The notes beneath the pieces are model-generated. The model ran no database searches. It worked only from the letters and a program-made list of their open reading frames with translations, and was not told where the DNA came from. The translations under genes and the position numbers were made by a program. A stretch of 59,985 bases of DNA from Planctomycetota bacterium. GTDB lineage: Bacteria; Planctomycetota; Planctomycetia; Gemmatales; Gemmataceae. The stretch is from NCBI GenBank assembly GCA_016873095.1, contig VGYC01000019.1, forward strand, positions 1 to 59,985. Direction: 5' to 3'. Positions 36,474-45,379 of the stretch are shown piece after piece. Each line of letters starts with the position of its first letter. The stretch's first letter is position 1.

Positions 36474-37913
36474 ATGAACACCATCATCGGCATCGATCTG
36501 GGGACGACCAACTCGGTGACGGCGCATCTAACGCAAGATGGCCCGATGGTCATTCCCAACGCGCTGGGCGAATCGCTCACGCCTTCTGTCGTGGGAATTG
36601 ATCCGGACGGCAAGCTGCTGGTCGGCCGGGCGGCCAAGGAATTGCAGATCCTGCATCCCGATCGCTGCGCGTCGGTCTTCAAGCGTCACATGGGCTCGGA
36701 CTGGACGGCGACGCTCGCCGGCCGGACCTTCAACCCGGAGGAACTGTCGAGCCTCGTGCTGCGCTCACTGCGCGAGGATGCCGAGGCGTACCTGGGCGAA
36801 AAGGTGGACCGCGCCGTAATCACCGTGCCTGCTTACTTCAATGATCATCAGCGCAAGGCCACCTTGAACGCCGGCAAGATCGCCGGACTCAAGGTCGAGC
36901 GCATCGTCAACGAGCCGACGGCGGCTGCCATGGCCTACGGCTTCCACGAAGGCCGGAAAGAGAAGCTCTGGCTGGTCTTCGACCTGGGTGGCGGCACGTT
37001 CGACGCTTCCGTGGTCGAGGTCTTCGAGGGCGTGCTCGAGGTCAAGTCATCCGCCGGCGAGACTTTCCTGGGCGGTGAGGATTTCACGCGCTCACTGGCG
37101 GCGCGCGTGCTGGAGGCGGTCGGACTGTCCTTCGAGCGTACGGAACTGGTGGCGCCGCGCTTGGTATCCCGGCTCATGCAGCAGTGCGAGATCGCCAAAT
37201 GCCGGCTCTCGCGCGAGGAGGCGACGACCATCCGCGTGCCGAGCAACGACGGTGATCTGGGGCCCGACTGCCGGCAAATCACGGTCACGCGCGCCCAGTT
37301 GCAAGAATGGACGGCCAACACGTTGGCCCGCGTGGAACTGCCGATTCGCCGGGCACTAGGCGATGCCGGCATCGGCTGGAAAGATCTCGATGAGGTCGTG
37401 CTCGTTGGCGGCGCGACGCGCATGCCGGCCGTCGTCGCGCGCGTGACGCAGCTATTCGGCAAGCCGCCACAATGCCGGCTCGATCCCGACGAGGTGGTGG
37501 CCTGGGGAGCGGCGGTGCAGGCTGGCCTGATCGCCTGCGATCGCGCCGTCGATGACCTGGTCGTCACCGACGTCGCTCCCTTCACCCTCGGCATCGGCAT
37601 CAGCAAGCTCTTTGGCTCGGAACGCCGTGACGGCTACTTCCTGCCGATCATTCATCGCAACACACCATTCCCGTCAGCCGCGTTGAGCCGGTGGCCACGA
37701 TGGAAGCCAATCAGACCGAGGTTGTCGTCCAGATTTACCAGGGCGAGAATCGCCGGGTCGAGAATAACCTGCTGCTGGGCGAGTTCGTGCTGTCGGGAAT
37801 TCCGCGCGGCCCGGCCGGTCAAGCCGTGGAGGTCCGCTTCACCTATGACCTCAACGGCGTGCTCGAGGTGGAAGCCACCGTCGTGGAGACACGGCACAAG
37901 ACGACGCACGTGA
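36474..37913 (+). CDS. DnaK/Hsp70-like chaperone, N-terminal part (frame broken near 37670)
   Basis: Starts [14 protein letters not shown], the standard Hsp70 phosphate-1 motif. The ATPase domain is complete: '[15 protein letters not shown]' (phosphate 2), '[11 protein letters not shown]' (connect 1) and '[13 protein letters not shown]' (adenosine). At about residue 400 the sequence reaches 'IHRNTPFP', after which this frame becomes Arg/Trp/Ser-rich nonsense to the stop at 37913. The correct continuation lies in the -1 frame from 37670, so one base seems to be missing in a CCC run. The family's next segment is encoded by the following reading frame. It is co-oriented with two chaperone-like partners. 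Confidence 0.85.
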   Translation: MNTIIGIDLGTTNSVTAHLTQDGPMVIPNALGESLTPSVVGIDPDGKLLVGRAAKELQILHPDRCASVFKRHMGSDWTATLAGRTFNPEELSSLVLRSLREDAEAYLGEKVDRAVITVPAYFNDHQRKATLNAGKIAGLKVERIVNEPTAAAMAYGFHEGRKEKLWLVFDLGGGTFDASVVEVFEGVLEVKSSAGETFLGGEDFTRSLAARVLEAVGLSFERTELVAPRLVSRLMQQCEIAKCRLSREEATTIRVPSNDGDLGPDCRQITVTRAQLQEWTANTLARVELPIRRALGDAGIGWKDLDEVVLVGGATRMPAVVARVTQLFGKPPQCRLDPDEVVAWGAAVQAGLIACDRAVDDLVVTDVAPFTLGIGISKLFGSERRDGYFLPIIHRNTPFPSAALSRWPRWKPIRPRLSSRFTRARIAGSRITCCWASSCCREFRAARPVKPWRSASPMTSTACSRWKPPSWRHGTRRRT

Positions 37914-38221
37914 TCGCGCGGCATGCGCGCGGCATGTCGGCCCGGCAGATTGCCAAGGCTGTGCAAGCCATGGAAAGCTTGAAACGCCACCCGCGCGAGG
38001 AAAGCGGCAATCGCCTGCTCATCCGCCGCGCCGAGCGCATCTTCAAGGAACTGTCGCCCGGCGAGCGCGACATGCTCGGGCAGCTGCTGGACAGCTTCGA
38101 GGGGGCGCTGTCCGATCGCGATCCTGAAGCCATCGCGCGTATCGGCGCACTCGTGACCAGCTTTCTGGACCGTTTCGACGGCGGCGAGGAACGTGAGGAG
38201 TCCGCTGATGCAGATCAATGA
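37700..38221 (+). CDS. DnaK/Hsp70-like chaperone, C-terminal part (shifted frame)
   Basis: Continuation of the DnaK-like gene in another frame. In frame from 37670 the translation reads [20 protein letters not shown], then '[18 protein letters not shown]', matching the start of an Hsp70 substrate-binding domain, then a short helical lid to the stop. As a free-standing gene it would need the ATG at 37700, which has no good binding site. Taken together with the upstream part, the intact protein would be about 582 aa, somewhat short for DnaK and more like planctomycete Hsp70 paralogues. It overlaps the next gene by 14 nt. Confidence 0.75.
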   Translation: MEANQTEVVVQIYQGENRRVENNLLLGEFVLSGIPRGPAGQAVEVRFTYDLNGVLEVEATVVETRHKTTHVIARHARGMSARQIAKAVQAMESLKRHPREESGNRLLIRRAERIFKELSPGERDMLGQLLDSFEGALSDRDPEAIARIGALVTSFLDRFDGGEEREESADADQ

Positions 38222-39149
38222 CACGGTGGCTGCCGAGCTGCGCGCGTGGGGCGCCCGCTACCTGGGCAGCACGGCAGCCCTCAGTGAGGCCGAAGCCCGG
38301 GCGGCGCTATTGCAACGCGTGCAGGATGAAGGCGGCGTGCCGGACCGCCGCGCGGTCAGCGCCTATCAGCTTGTCGCCGGCGCGGCGCTTGCCGCCCCCC
38401 GCGGCGCCCAGGCCGATGGCCTTGCCGATCTGGAAACGCAGCTGCGCGGCGAGCTCGACGACTTCGCCCGGTCGTTCTTCATGCTGGATGTCGTCGCGCG
38501 ACGGTCACGCTGGCAGGCGCTGAAGCGTCGCGGCGACTGGTTGGGCCCGGTGCAGGCGCGACTGGAACATCTGCGGACCGCCCTCGACCTCGACCCGGCA
38601 CGGATCGAACACGCCGATCCGCTCGTGCCGCGTTTCGCAGACTTCCTGGCCGAGCTCTTTGTCTTGCGCGCCTGCCCACGTGCCTTGCGCCGCCAGGAGA
38701 TCCTTGGGAAGATCGACGACGATCTCGCCAGCTGGAAGCAGGCAGCGCGCACTCTCGAAGCGCAATGGCCCAGGATCGCCATGCTGGATGAGCTGCTGCT
38801 GAGCCTGGTCGCCCATCCCGAGGCGGAGGCAAAGAGCCGCGAAGCGCGGCGGACCTATGGCACTTTCGACCTGGCCGCTGCGTATGGCACGCAACGCACT
38901 TTCGAAGTCGCGCCTGACCGCAGCCAGCCTCGGGCCACCGCCAATCAGGGGTCGGGGACGAACTGGCTTCTGCTCGTGATCTTGCTCGTCATCGGCGGTG
39001 CGCTGCGCTTGGCATACAATGCGCCACCCGAGCCGTCACCGCCGCCGAGGGTTCAACCAGTCAACCCAAAGCACGTGCGACCGCTTGAAATCAAGGATCC
39101 CGAGCTTCAGAAGTTCATCGAGATGTGGCGAAAAGACACGAAGCAGTAA
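38208..39149 (+). CDS. Hypothetical membrane protein in the DnaK/J cassette
   Basis: 313-aa protein with no recognised domain. About the first 245 residues are helical and rich in Ala, Arg, Leu and Glu. One hydrophobic helix (about 252-268) follows, and then a proline-rich stretch and a charged C-terminus. GAGGAG lies 7 nt before the ATG at 38208, which overlaps the DnaK-like gene end, so translation is coupled. Sandwiched between an Hsp70 and a J-like gene, it may be a membrane tether or cofactor for the chaperone. That is inference from position only. Confidence 0.75.
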   Translation: MQINDTVAAELRAWGARYLGSTAALSEAEARAALLQRVQDEGGVPDRRAVSAYQLVAGAALAAPRGAQADGLADLETQLRGELDDFARSFFMLDVVARRSRWQALKRRGDWLGPVQARLEHLRTALDLDPARIEHADPLVPRFADFLAELFVLRACPRALRRQEILGKIDDDLASWKQAARTLEAQWPRIAMLDELLLSLVAHPEAEAKSREARRTYGTFDLAAAYGTQRTFEVAPDRSQPRATANQGSGTNWLLLVILLVIGGALRLAYNAPPEPSPPPRVQPVNPKHVRPLEIKDPELQKFIEMWRKDTKQ

Positions 39150-39161
39150 CGGCACGGGCCG

Positions 39162-40568
39162 ATGAGCGAATTTCACTTACCCGATGACTTGACGCGCTGG
39201 CCGCGCGATCCGTACGAGGTGCTGGGCGTGTCGCCGGACCTCGACGCCAAGGAGATTCGCCGTGCCTACGTGCGACTAATCCGCCGCTTCAAGCCGGAGC
39301 AATATCCGGAACAGTTCCGGCGCGTGCGCGAGGCTTATGAAGCGGCGTCGCTCTACGGTCAATGGCTGCCTCGCCTGGGAGGCGATTTGGGGCCGATTCC
39401 TGCGGCGACCCCCGCCGGAGAGGAAGCCAACCCTCGTGCGGGCGAGGCAAACATTCCAGTCCGGAGCATCGGGCTCGACGCCGTTGACCTAGACAAGGTC
39501 TGGCGACAGGCGATCAACGGCAACGAGCGGGCCGCTTATGCCAGTCTGGTCGCGCAGCTGGATAGCTGCGGCCCAAACCTGGAAGTCACGATGCGCCTGT
39601 ACTGGCTGCTGTTCGTAAGGCCCGAGCTGGACGACCGACGGGAGCGCTGCGACTGGCTGGTCCGCGGCTTGCTCGATCACGGCATGTGGACAGGTTGCCG
39701 CGAGCTCTATCGACGTGAAATCGAGGAAAGACCGGAGGAGGGGTTGAGCGGGCGCTTTCGCCGCTTGCTGGAGGCCATGCCAAGCGGCCGTGACGTTGAG
39801 GACTTGCTCATCTGGCGCTGGCAGGCGGCGGGCCGATTGCATGATCATCACACGATTGGCAGCGATATGAAGGCGCTCCGTACGCGCATGGCGAGTGCGG
39901 ACGAAAGTTGGGCACGAGCGCTCTTGGTGGCGGCGGACGAGCTAGCGTGGATGCCGGCGGCGGCGGCCCGGGCTTTGTTCGACGCTTGCTGTCGGGAGAT
40001 TGACGGCTTTTCGCACCTGCATACCCGATTGGGCGAGGCGCTCACGCGCCTGGACCAGTTGCGCGAGTTGTCTAACTCCTGGCAAAGGAACATCCAGGAC
40101 CATCGCGTGTTGAGGGACTTGCTCCAACTTGTGCCCATGCTGTGGAGCCGGTCGCCTCACGAGTATCGCTTGTCGCTGTTGCGTTATCTCGGCGTGGCCG
40201 CCCGTGACCCGCGCATTTTTCTACAAAACCTTGACTTGGCCCAGCGCGATGCCGCCGCCGAGCTGGCGATCATCGGCCAGGGCCTTTCCTGGATCTGGAG
40301 CGGAGTGCGGTCCGGCGAGGAGCGCAGCGAGGACGAGCTGGCCTGCGAGATCGACCTGTTCTTGCAGCAAGCCACGCCGGCGGAATACTTCTTCGGTTTT
40401 CGCACGGACCTACTGGAGTTTTGCACACGCGCGCAAATTCCGCCGGAATCCGTCGCCGCCGCCCTCGACAGGAAGTGCACGTACAACTTGACCGCGCTTC
40501 CCGAGGACATCCGCAATGATTGGCCGCTCCGCTGCACGTGCATGGCATACGAATTGGTATGGGGATGA
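39162..40568 (+). CDS. J-domain-like protein lacking the HPD motif
   Basis: 468-aa protein. Residues about 15-62 follow the J-domain pattern ('DPYEVLGVSPDLDAKEIRRA', then 'FRRVREAYEAA'), but the HPD tripeptide between helices II and III is replaced by KPE (RRFKPEQYPEQF). The rest is mainly helical and has no known domain. HPD is needed to stimulate Hsp70 ATPase in classic DnaJ proteins, so this may bind the neighbouring DnaK without stimulating it, or do so differently. It starts 13 nt after the previous stop with a weak binding site and is the last gene of the cassette. Confidence 0.8.
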   Translation: MSEFHLPDDLTRWPRDPYEVLGVSPDLDAKEIRRAYVRLIRRFKPEQYPEQFRRVREAYEAASLYGQWLPRLGGDLGPIPAATPAGEEANPRAGEANIPVRSIGLDAVDLDKVWRQAINGNERAAYASLVAQLDSCGPNLEVTMRLYWLLFVRPELDDRRERCDWLVRGLLDHGMWTGCRELYRREIEERPEEGLSGRFRRLLEAMPSGRDVEDLLIWRWQAAGRLHDHHTIGSDMKALRTRMASADESWARALLVAADELAWMPAAAARALFDACCREIDGFSHLHTRLGEALTRLDQLRELSNSWQRNIQDHRVLRDLLQLVPMLWSRSPHEYRLSLLRYLGVAARDPRIFLQNLDLAQRDAAAELAIIGQGLSWIWSGVRSGEERSEDELACEIDLFLQQATPAEYFFGFRTDLLEFCTRAQIPPESVAAALDRKCTYNLTALPEDIRNDWPLRCTCMAYELVWG

Positions 40569-40612
40569 CACAGGCGCATTGGGGAGGATCTTCGCCGCTG
40601 TCGTCAGCGCGC

Positions 40613-41479
40613 TCACTGTGTCACCTTTTCCTTCCTGCGTGACTGCGATTCCTTCCTTTCCTCGCCCGTCTCGGCCGGCCAGTCTTGCCAGCGATTGCTT
40701 TGTCGAAAGAACGCCAGCGGATTCTCGTAGACGATCTTGCGGATGGCGGCTTCCGGATGGCCGCGGCGTTTCATTTCCTGGATCATCTCGGGGACGGCCA
40801 GCGGGTTCGACTTGCCCCAGTCGCCGGCCGAGTTGGCCATGATGCGTTCGGTGCCGACCATCTCGATGATGTCCACGGCTCGTTCCGGCGTGCATTTCGT
40901 GGTGGGATACAGCGTCATGCCGCACCAGAAGCCGTTGTCGAGCGCCTGCCGTACCGTGTGCTCCTCGACGTGGTCGATGAGCACGCGCTGGGGATCGACG
41001 CGCTTATCCTCCTTGAGCATATCGATGATCATCCGCGTCCCCTTGTACTTGTCTTCCAGATGGGGAGTGTGGATGAGGATCAGCTCGTTGGTCTTCATGG
41101 CAAGATCGACGTGTTCCTGGAAGATCGTGGCCTCGTTGCGCGTGTTCTTGTTGAGGCCGATCTCGCCGATGCCGAGGACATTGGGCTTGTCGAGATACTC
41201 GGGGATGAGAGCGATGACCTCGCGCGACAGGGCGACATTCTCGGCCTCCTTGGCGTTGATGCACAGCCAGGCGTAGTGCCGGATGCCGAACTGCGCGGCC
41301 CGCTTTGGCTCGACCTCGGTGAGGTGGCGGAAGTAATCGCGAAAGCCCTCCGCCGAACCTCGGTCAAAGCCGGCCCAGAACGCCGGCTCCGAGATGGCCA
41401 CGCAGCCGCACTGCGCCATGCGCTGGTAGTCGTCGGTGACGCGGGAGATCATGTGGATGTGTGGATCGATGTAGTACAT
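40613..41479 (-). CDS. TatD-like metal-dependent hydrolase
   Basis: 288-aa amidohydrolase-fold enzyme. The metal-binding 'YIDPHIHM' is at the N-terminus, 'GIGEIGLNK' supplies the bridging Glu, 'LILIHTPH' and 'VLIDHVEEHT' give further His ligands, and 'ANSAGDWG' gives the final Asp. The pattern recalls the TatD-family member of the ebo (eustigmatophyte/bacterial operon) cluster, but no other ebo gene is recognisable here, so that link is weak. The ATG at 41479 has GAGG 8 nt upstream; the longer frame is not used. It is the last gene of a three-gene minus-strand operon. Confidence 0.85.
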   Translation of the reverse strand: MYYIDPHIHMISRVTDDYQRMAQCGCVAISEPAFWAGFDRGSAEGFRDYFRHLTEVEPKRAAQFGIRHYAWLCINAKEAENVALSREVIALIPEYLDKPNVLGIGEIGLNKNTRNEATIFQEHVDLAMKTNELILIHTPHLEDKYKGTRMIIDMLKEDKRVDPQRVLIDHVEEHTVRQALDNGFWCGMTLYPTTKCTPERAVDIIEMVGTERIMANSAGDWGKSNPLAVPEMIQEMKRRGHPEAAIRKIVYENPLAFFRQSNRWQDWPAETGEERKESQSRRKEKVTQ

Positions 41480-41502
41480 GGTGTATTCCTCGGTATGTGG
41501 CG

Positions 41503-41760
41503 TCAGCGCGGTCGTTGCCACCTGGGGTCGTAATCTAGCGAGAAGATCTGCTGGATGCGTTCGGCCCGGCCGCCGCTCTGGTCATGCAGGACATCGAGGG
41601 CCTCGCGGATGCGTGCCAGCCGCGGGTCTTCACCCACGGCAGCGGCGTCCTTGCCCCGGCCGATACGATCGAGAATCGCGGCCAGATCGAGGATGCGGCA
41701 GCGGGCCTCGAGAAAGTACGTATCCAGGGCCCTGGGTGCGGTCAGCGGTGTCATGATCAT
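41503..41760 (-). CDS. Small conserved-looking hypothetical protein
   Basis: 85-aa soluble protein, helical, rich in Arg, Leu, Ala and Asp ('LEARCRILDLAAILDRIGRG', ending DYDPRWQRPR). The ATG at 41760 overlaps the larE stop as ATGA, and a second in-frame ATG follows two codons later; GGGGCGAG is just upstream. Position between larE and the TatD-like gene on one strand suggests a shared process. I do not recognise the family. Confidence 0.7.
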   Translation of the reverse strand: MIMTPLTAPRALDTYFLEARCRILDLAAILDRIGRGKDAAAVGEDPRLARIREALDVLHDQSGGRAERIQQIFSLDYDPRWQRPR

Positions 41761-42623
41761 CTCGCCCCTATCTCATTGACGCGTGTCATGGGTTGTGCAA
41801 ACAGGCGCTGCTTCTCAAGATCGACGAGCGCGTTCATGCTGCCGGAACGAAAGCCCTCCAGGTCCAGCGTCACGAAGCGAAATCCCAGTTCCTTGAAGCG
41901 GCGTGACAGTTCCTCGCGGACGGCTGGTTCCGCCAGGCGGGCAATCTCGGCCGTCGGCGCCTCGATCCGGGCCAGCTCGTTTTCGTGAAGGCGGACGCGA
42001 AACTCGCGCAGTCCAAGCGTGCGCAGAAACGCCTCCGCCTGCTCGACCCGGCCGGTGCGTTCCGGCGTGACGGTGACGCCCGGCGCCAGCCGGCTCGACA
42101 GACAGGGCGACGCCGGCTTGTCCCAGACCGGCAGGCCCCAGTGCTTCGCCAGCTCGCGAACCTCGGCCTTCGTCAAGCTTGCTTCTTGCAGCGGATGCCG
42201 CACGCCGTGCTCGGCCGCCGCCTTCAGACCTGGACGATAGTCGCCGAGGTCGTCGAGGTTGGCGCCGCTGCATAGTACGGCATCGCCGAGGTCCGGCAGC
42301 GCCGCGATCCGGTCGTACAGCTCGTCCTTGCAAAAGTAGCAGCGCGTGCCGTCGTTACGGACGTAATCAGGATTGCTGAACTCGTCGGTCGAGACCAGGC
42401 GATGGCGGATGCCGATGTCACGGGCGAGCTGCACGGCTTGCGCGATTTCCGACCTCGGCACGCTGGGACTATCCGCTGTCACAGCGCATGCCTGTGCGCC
42501 AAGCGCCAGCTGGGCCGCCTTGGCGACGACGGTACTATCGACGCCGCCGCTGAAAGCCACGGTGACGCACTTCATATCGCGCAGGATTTCCAGCAGCCTG
42601 TCACGCTTCTGATCAAACGCCAT
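41757..42623 (-). CDS. larE: ATP-dependent sacrificial sulfur transferase LarE-like protein
   Basis: 288-aa PP-loop ATP pyrophosphatase. The PP-loop SGGVDST is at 25-31. Three cysteines of the expected kind are present: the pair in GTRCYFCKDE (95, 98) and the one in SPCLSSR (174), the position of the sacrificial or cluster-binding cysteine in LarE. LarE activates the pyridinium cofactor of lactate racemase; no larB or larC gene is in view, so this may serve another nickel-pincer enzyme or be a related thiolase. The ATG lacks a strong binding site. It is first in its operon. Confidence 0.88.
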   Translation of the reverse strand: MAFDQKRDRLLEILRDMKCVTVAFSGGVDSTVVAKAAQLALGAQACAVTADSPSVPRSEIAQAVQLARDIGIRHRLVSTDEFSNPDYVRNDGTRCYFCKDELYDRIAALPDLGDAVLCSGANLDDLGDYRPGLKAAAEHGVRHPLQEASLTKAEVRELAKHWGLPVWDKPASPCLSSRLAPGVTVTPERTGRVEQAEAFLRTLGLREFRVRLHENELARIEAPTAEIARLAEPAVREELSRRFKELGFRFVTLDLEGFRSGSMNALVDLEKQRLFAQPMTRVNEIGAR

Positions 42624-42668
42624 ACTCGCATGATAGATGACAACTCACCCCTCGGACAAGCGTAGTTG

Positions 42669-42691
42669 AAGCTTGCCTGGCGGTTTCGCGC
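42669..42691 (+). repeat. Dispersed intergenic repeat, copy 3
   Basis: Third copy of the 23-nt element, in the gap between larE and the ATP-binding gene of the amino acid transporter. One base in the AAGCTY part differs from copies 1 and 2. Confidence 0.55.
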
Positions 42692-42701
42692 ACGTGGTCG
42701 G

Positions 42702-43517
42702 TCACGCCAGAACGCGGCTAAGGAAGGCGCGGACACGGTCCGTGCCCGGGTTGTCGAGAACCTGCGTCGGCGGGCCGTCTTCGAGGATACGGCCATCGGC
42801 CAGCACCACCACGCGGTCGGCGGCACGGCGGGCAAAGCCGATCTCGTGCGTCACGACGATCAGCGTCATGCCCTCGCTCTTGAGCTTCTCCAGGACTTCA
42901 AGCACTTCGTGCTTCAGTTCCGGATCGAGCGCGCTGGTGATCTCGTCGCACAGCAAGCCGCGCGGCTGCATGGCGAGGGCGCGGGCGATCGCGATGCGCT
43001 GCTTCTGCCCGCCGGAAAGCTGCCGCGGCCAGGCATGGGCATGGGAGGATAGACCGACGATCTCCAGCAATCGCCCGGCACGTTGCATGGCTTCCTGGCG
43101 AGGCAGGCCGAGGACGCGCAGCGGCGCTTCGACGATGTTCTGCAACGCCGTCAGGTGCGGGAAAAGCTGAAAATCCTGGAAGACCATGCCAAAGGTCCGG
43201 CGCATTGTCTGGATGGCGGAGCCATTGCCGCCGGCGGAGGCCGGCGTCAGCACGTGGTCGCCAACCTGGATGCGCCCGGAGTCAAAGGTGCTGAGCCCGT
43301 TGAGGCAACGCAGCAGTGTGGACTTGCCACCACCGCTGGGACCGATGAGCGCCACCGTCTCGCCCGGCTGAATTGTCAGGCTGACGCGGTCAAGGATAGT
43401 GCGGTCCCCGTAGCGTTTGCTGACATCGGTCAACTGAATGCGCAGATCGGCGCCTGCACTGAGTGGGGGGGATGGCGGCCCGGCATGAGCCGCGCCCTCC
43501 CATGCATCGCTAGCCAT
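42702..43517 (-). CDS. Polar amino acid ABC transporter ATP-binding protein (GlnQ-like)
   Basis: 271-aa ATPase. Walker A is GPSGGGKST, the Q-loop region is GMVFQDFQLFPH, the signature is LSGGQKQRIAIARAL, Walker B is LLCDEITSALDPEL (Glu follows Asp as usual) and the H-loop is THEIGFA. This is the GlnQ/HisP subfamily for amino acid import. The ATG has GGAAGG close upstream and overlaps the end of the binding-protein/permease gene by 8 nt, indicating translational coupling. About 25 residues precede the conserved domain, longer than usual. Confidence 0.92.
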   Translation of the reverse strand: MASDAWEGAAHAGPPSPPLSAGADLRIQLTDVSKRYGDRTILDRVSLTIQPGETVALIGPSGGGKSTLLRCLNGLSTFDSGRIQVGDHVLTPASAGGNGSAIQTMRRTFGMVFQDFQLFPHLTALQNIVEAPLRVLGLPRQEAMQRAGRLLEIVGLSSHAHAWPRQLSGGQKQRIAIARALAMQPRGLLCDEITSALDPELKHEVLEVLEKLKSEGMTLIVVTHEIGFARRAADRVVVLADGRILEDGPPTQVLDNPGTDRVRAFLSRVLA

Positions 43518-45033
43518 GGCCCTTCCCCCAGCGTTTTTCCAGCCCGCGCGACAGGTAGCCGAGCGGTACGGACATGATCAGGTACAGGGCGGCCGTCGTC
43601 AAACCGATCTGCAAATAACCACCGCCCGATTTGGTGAGGATCTGATACTGCTTGCTCAGCTCGACGACGGCGATGATGCTGACCACGCTTGTATCCTTGA
43701 ACAAGGCTACCAGGTCGTTGGTCATCGGCGGCAAGATGAGACGAACAGCTTGCGGCAAGATGATCCGGCGAAAAGCGAGCGGGGTGGACATGCCAAGCGA
43801 GGCGGCCGCCTCCCACTGGCCCACCGGGATGGAGTCGATGCCGGTGCGATAGATCTCCGCCTCGTAGGCGGCGTAGTTCAAGCCGAAGCCGAGAATGGCT
43901 GCCTGCAATGGCCCCAGGCTCAACTGCGGAGCGATGCCCGCCAGCCCGAAGTAGAGAAAATACAGCAGCAGCAACACCGGAATGCCGCGAAAGAACTCGA
44001 CGTACATTGTCGCCAGCCCGCGCAGGACCGCCGGGCCGTAAAGCCGGCACAGAGCGAGCGGCAGCCCCAATGCGATCGCCAGCACCATGCTGGCCAGCGT
44101 GATGAGGATGGTCGTGCCGGCCCCTTGCAGGAGCAGTGGAAAATACTGGGCAAATGACATGGCTTCGGCATGGCCCTCGACGCGGGTGGTCGTGTACAGC
44201 AGGTACTGGTTCGAATCCCACAGCTGCCAGCGCAGCAGGATACGCTTGAGCGCGCCGCTGTCTTGCAGTTTCTGCAAGGCCCGGTCGATCTCGTCGGCCA
44301 GTTTGTCATTGCCCTTCTTGACGGCGATGCCGTAGTAACCCTCGGCGAACGCCGGCCCGGCGAATTGCAGGTTATCCGCCGCCTTGCGCCGCGAGTACTT
44401 GAGGTTCGGGTCCGGGGCCGCGTAGTACAGCGCCGCCGGCAGGTCGAGCAACACCCCGTCGATCCGGCCACGGGCGAGATCGAGGTAAGGACCGTCCTGC
44501 TCGTCATAAGTTCGCCTGTCGATCTGCATCTTTTCCAGGATGCGCTCGGCGACGGTGTTTCCCAGCGTACCGATGACGAATGTCTTGTCGCGGCAGTCCT
44601 CGATGGTCTTGAAGCGATTCTCCCCGACGCGGACGACGAGTTGCTGCTGGTAGAGGTAGTAGGGGCGCGAAAAGCGGACGCGTTGCTGCCGGTCCGGGGT
44701 GATTTCGATGCCGTTCATGGCCAGGTCGAAATCTCCGCGCTCCAGGCCCGGGATCAGCGAGTCAAAAGCGTATTGTCTGAAGAGGATGGGGCGGTTCAAT
44801 TCCCTGGCCAGGGCGTCGGCCAGATCCTTCTCGAATCCAATGACTTCCCTGGGATTGTCGGGATCTTGAAAGACGAAGGGGATACCGCCGTCGGCATCGC
44901 CAGCCCAGAGCAGCGGTTGCGGGCGGTTCGGCTGTGCGAACGAGTTTGCGGCTGTTGTTCCGACCAGGACGACAACAAGCGCCAAGCGTGACAGCGGACT
45001 CAAGTTTCGACCCTCACCAGCTTTCCCTGCCAT
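43510..45033 (-). CDS. Fused amino acid ABC binding protein and permease
   Basis: 507-aa protein joining a periplasmic binding domain (about 40-275, SBP family 3, with 'GFEKDLADALARELNR' and 'GDFDLAMNGIEITPDR') to an integral membrane permease domain (about 285-507) that has the EAA-like segment 'WEAAASLGMSTPLAFRRIILPQA'. A signal peptide spans about 1-33. Such SBP-permease fusions are known for Gln/Glu-type importers. I chose the ATG at 45033; a TTG-initiated frame upstream is possible. It pairs with the ATPase whose start overlaps its stop. Confidence 0.92.
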   Translation of the reverse strand: MAGKAGEGRNLSPLSRLALVVVLVGTTAANSFAQPNRPQPLLWAGDADGGIPFVFQDPDNPREVIGFEKDLADALARELNRPILFRQYAFDSLIPGLERGDFDLAMNGIEITPDRQQRVRFSRPYYLYQQQLVVRVGENRFKTIEDCRDKTFVIGTLGNTVAERILEKMQIDRRTYDEQDGPYLDLARGRIDGVLLDLPAALYYAAPDPNLKYSRRKAADNLQFAGPAFAEGYYGIAVKKGNDKLADEIDRALQKLQDSGALKRILLRWQLWDSNQYLLYTTTRVEGHAEAMSFAQYFPLLLQGAGTTILITLASMVLAIALGLPLALCRLYGPAVLRGLATMYVEFFRGIPVLLLLYFLYFGLAGIAPQLSLGPLQAAILGFGLNYAAYEAEIYRTGIDSIPVGQWEAAASLGMSTPLAFRRIILPQAVRLILPPMTNDLVALFKDTSVVSIIAVVELSKQYQILTKSGGGYLQIGLTTAALYLIMSVPLGYLSRGLEKRWGKGHG

Positions 45034-45379
45034 GGGTTGGATTGTACCAGGCAACAATGCCGTCGTCCCAATCGAAAAGCCAGAATTCGGTCATGCGTGA
45101 ACCTTGATAGCAAGTGCAAAAACGCAGAACTTGGACGGTGTCGTCCACAGCACTTTCGTGACACTTCGTACGATAGCGTCGGACGCGATTTGCATGAGTA
45201 TCGGGCAAACATTTCGCAGTCGATGTATCCGGCAAATCTTGACAACCGGTCGTAGGATTCGTGACGCCTGATCGCTCGACGAGCGCTGCTCGATGGACGA
45301 CGTGCTTACAATTGGCTGGCGGCCCTGCGCGGGCGGGCCGATTGAGGAGAGAGAATCCACTACTCTTTGAGACTACACC
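45034..45379. other. Divergent intergenic region
   Basis: Lies between the amino acid transporter gene (minus) and the subtilase gene (plus). It must hold both promoters, but no convincing -35/-10 pair, repeat or RNA gene stands out. A 72-codon plus-strand frame crosses it with no binding site and no sensible domain, and I do not call it. Confidence 0.4.

Noticed and set aside
37671-37913. The Arg/Trp/Ser-rich tail of the DnaK-like frame as a genuine C-terminus
   Set aside because: It is out-of-frame noise over the real substrate-binding domain, which is encoded in the -1 frame.
44203-44222. A GGTTCGAATCC-type sequence resembling a tRNA T-arm
   Set aside because: It lies inside the amino acid transporter coding sequence, and no matching acceptor, D or anticodon arms surround it.
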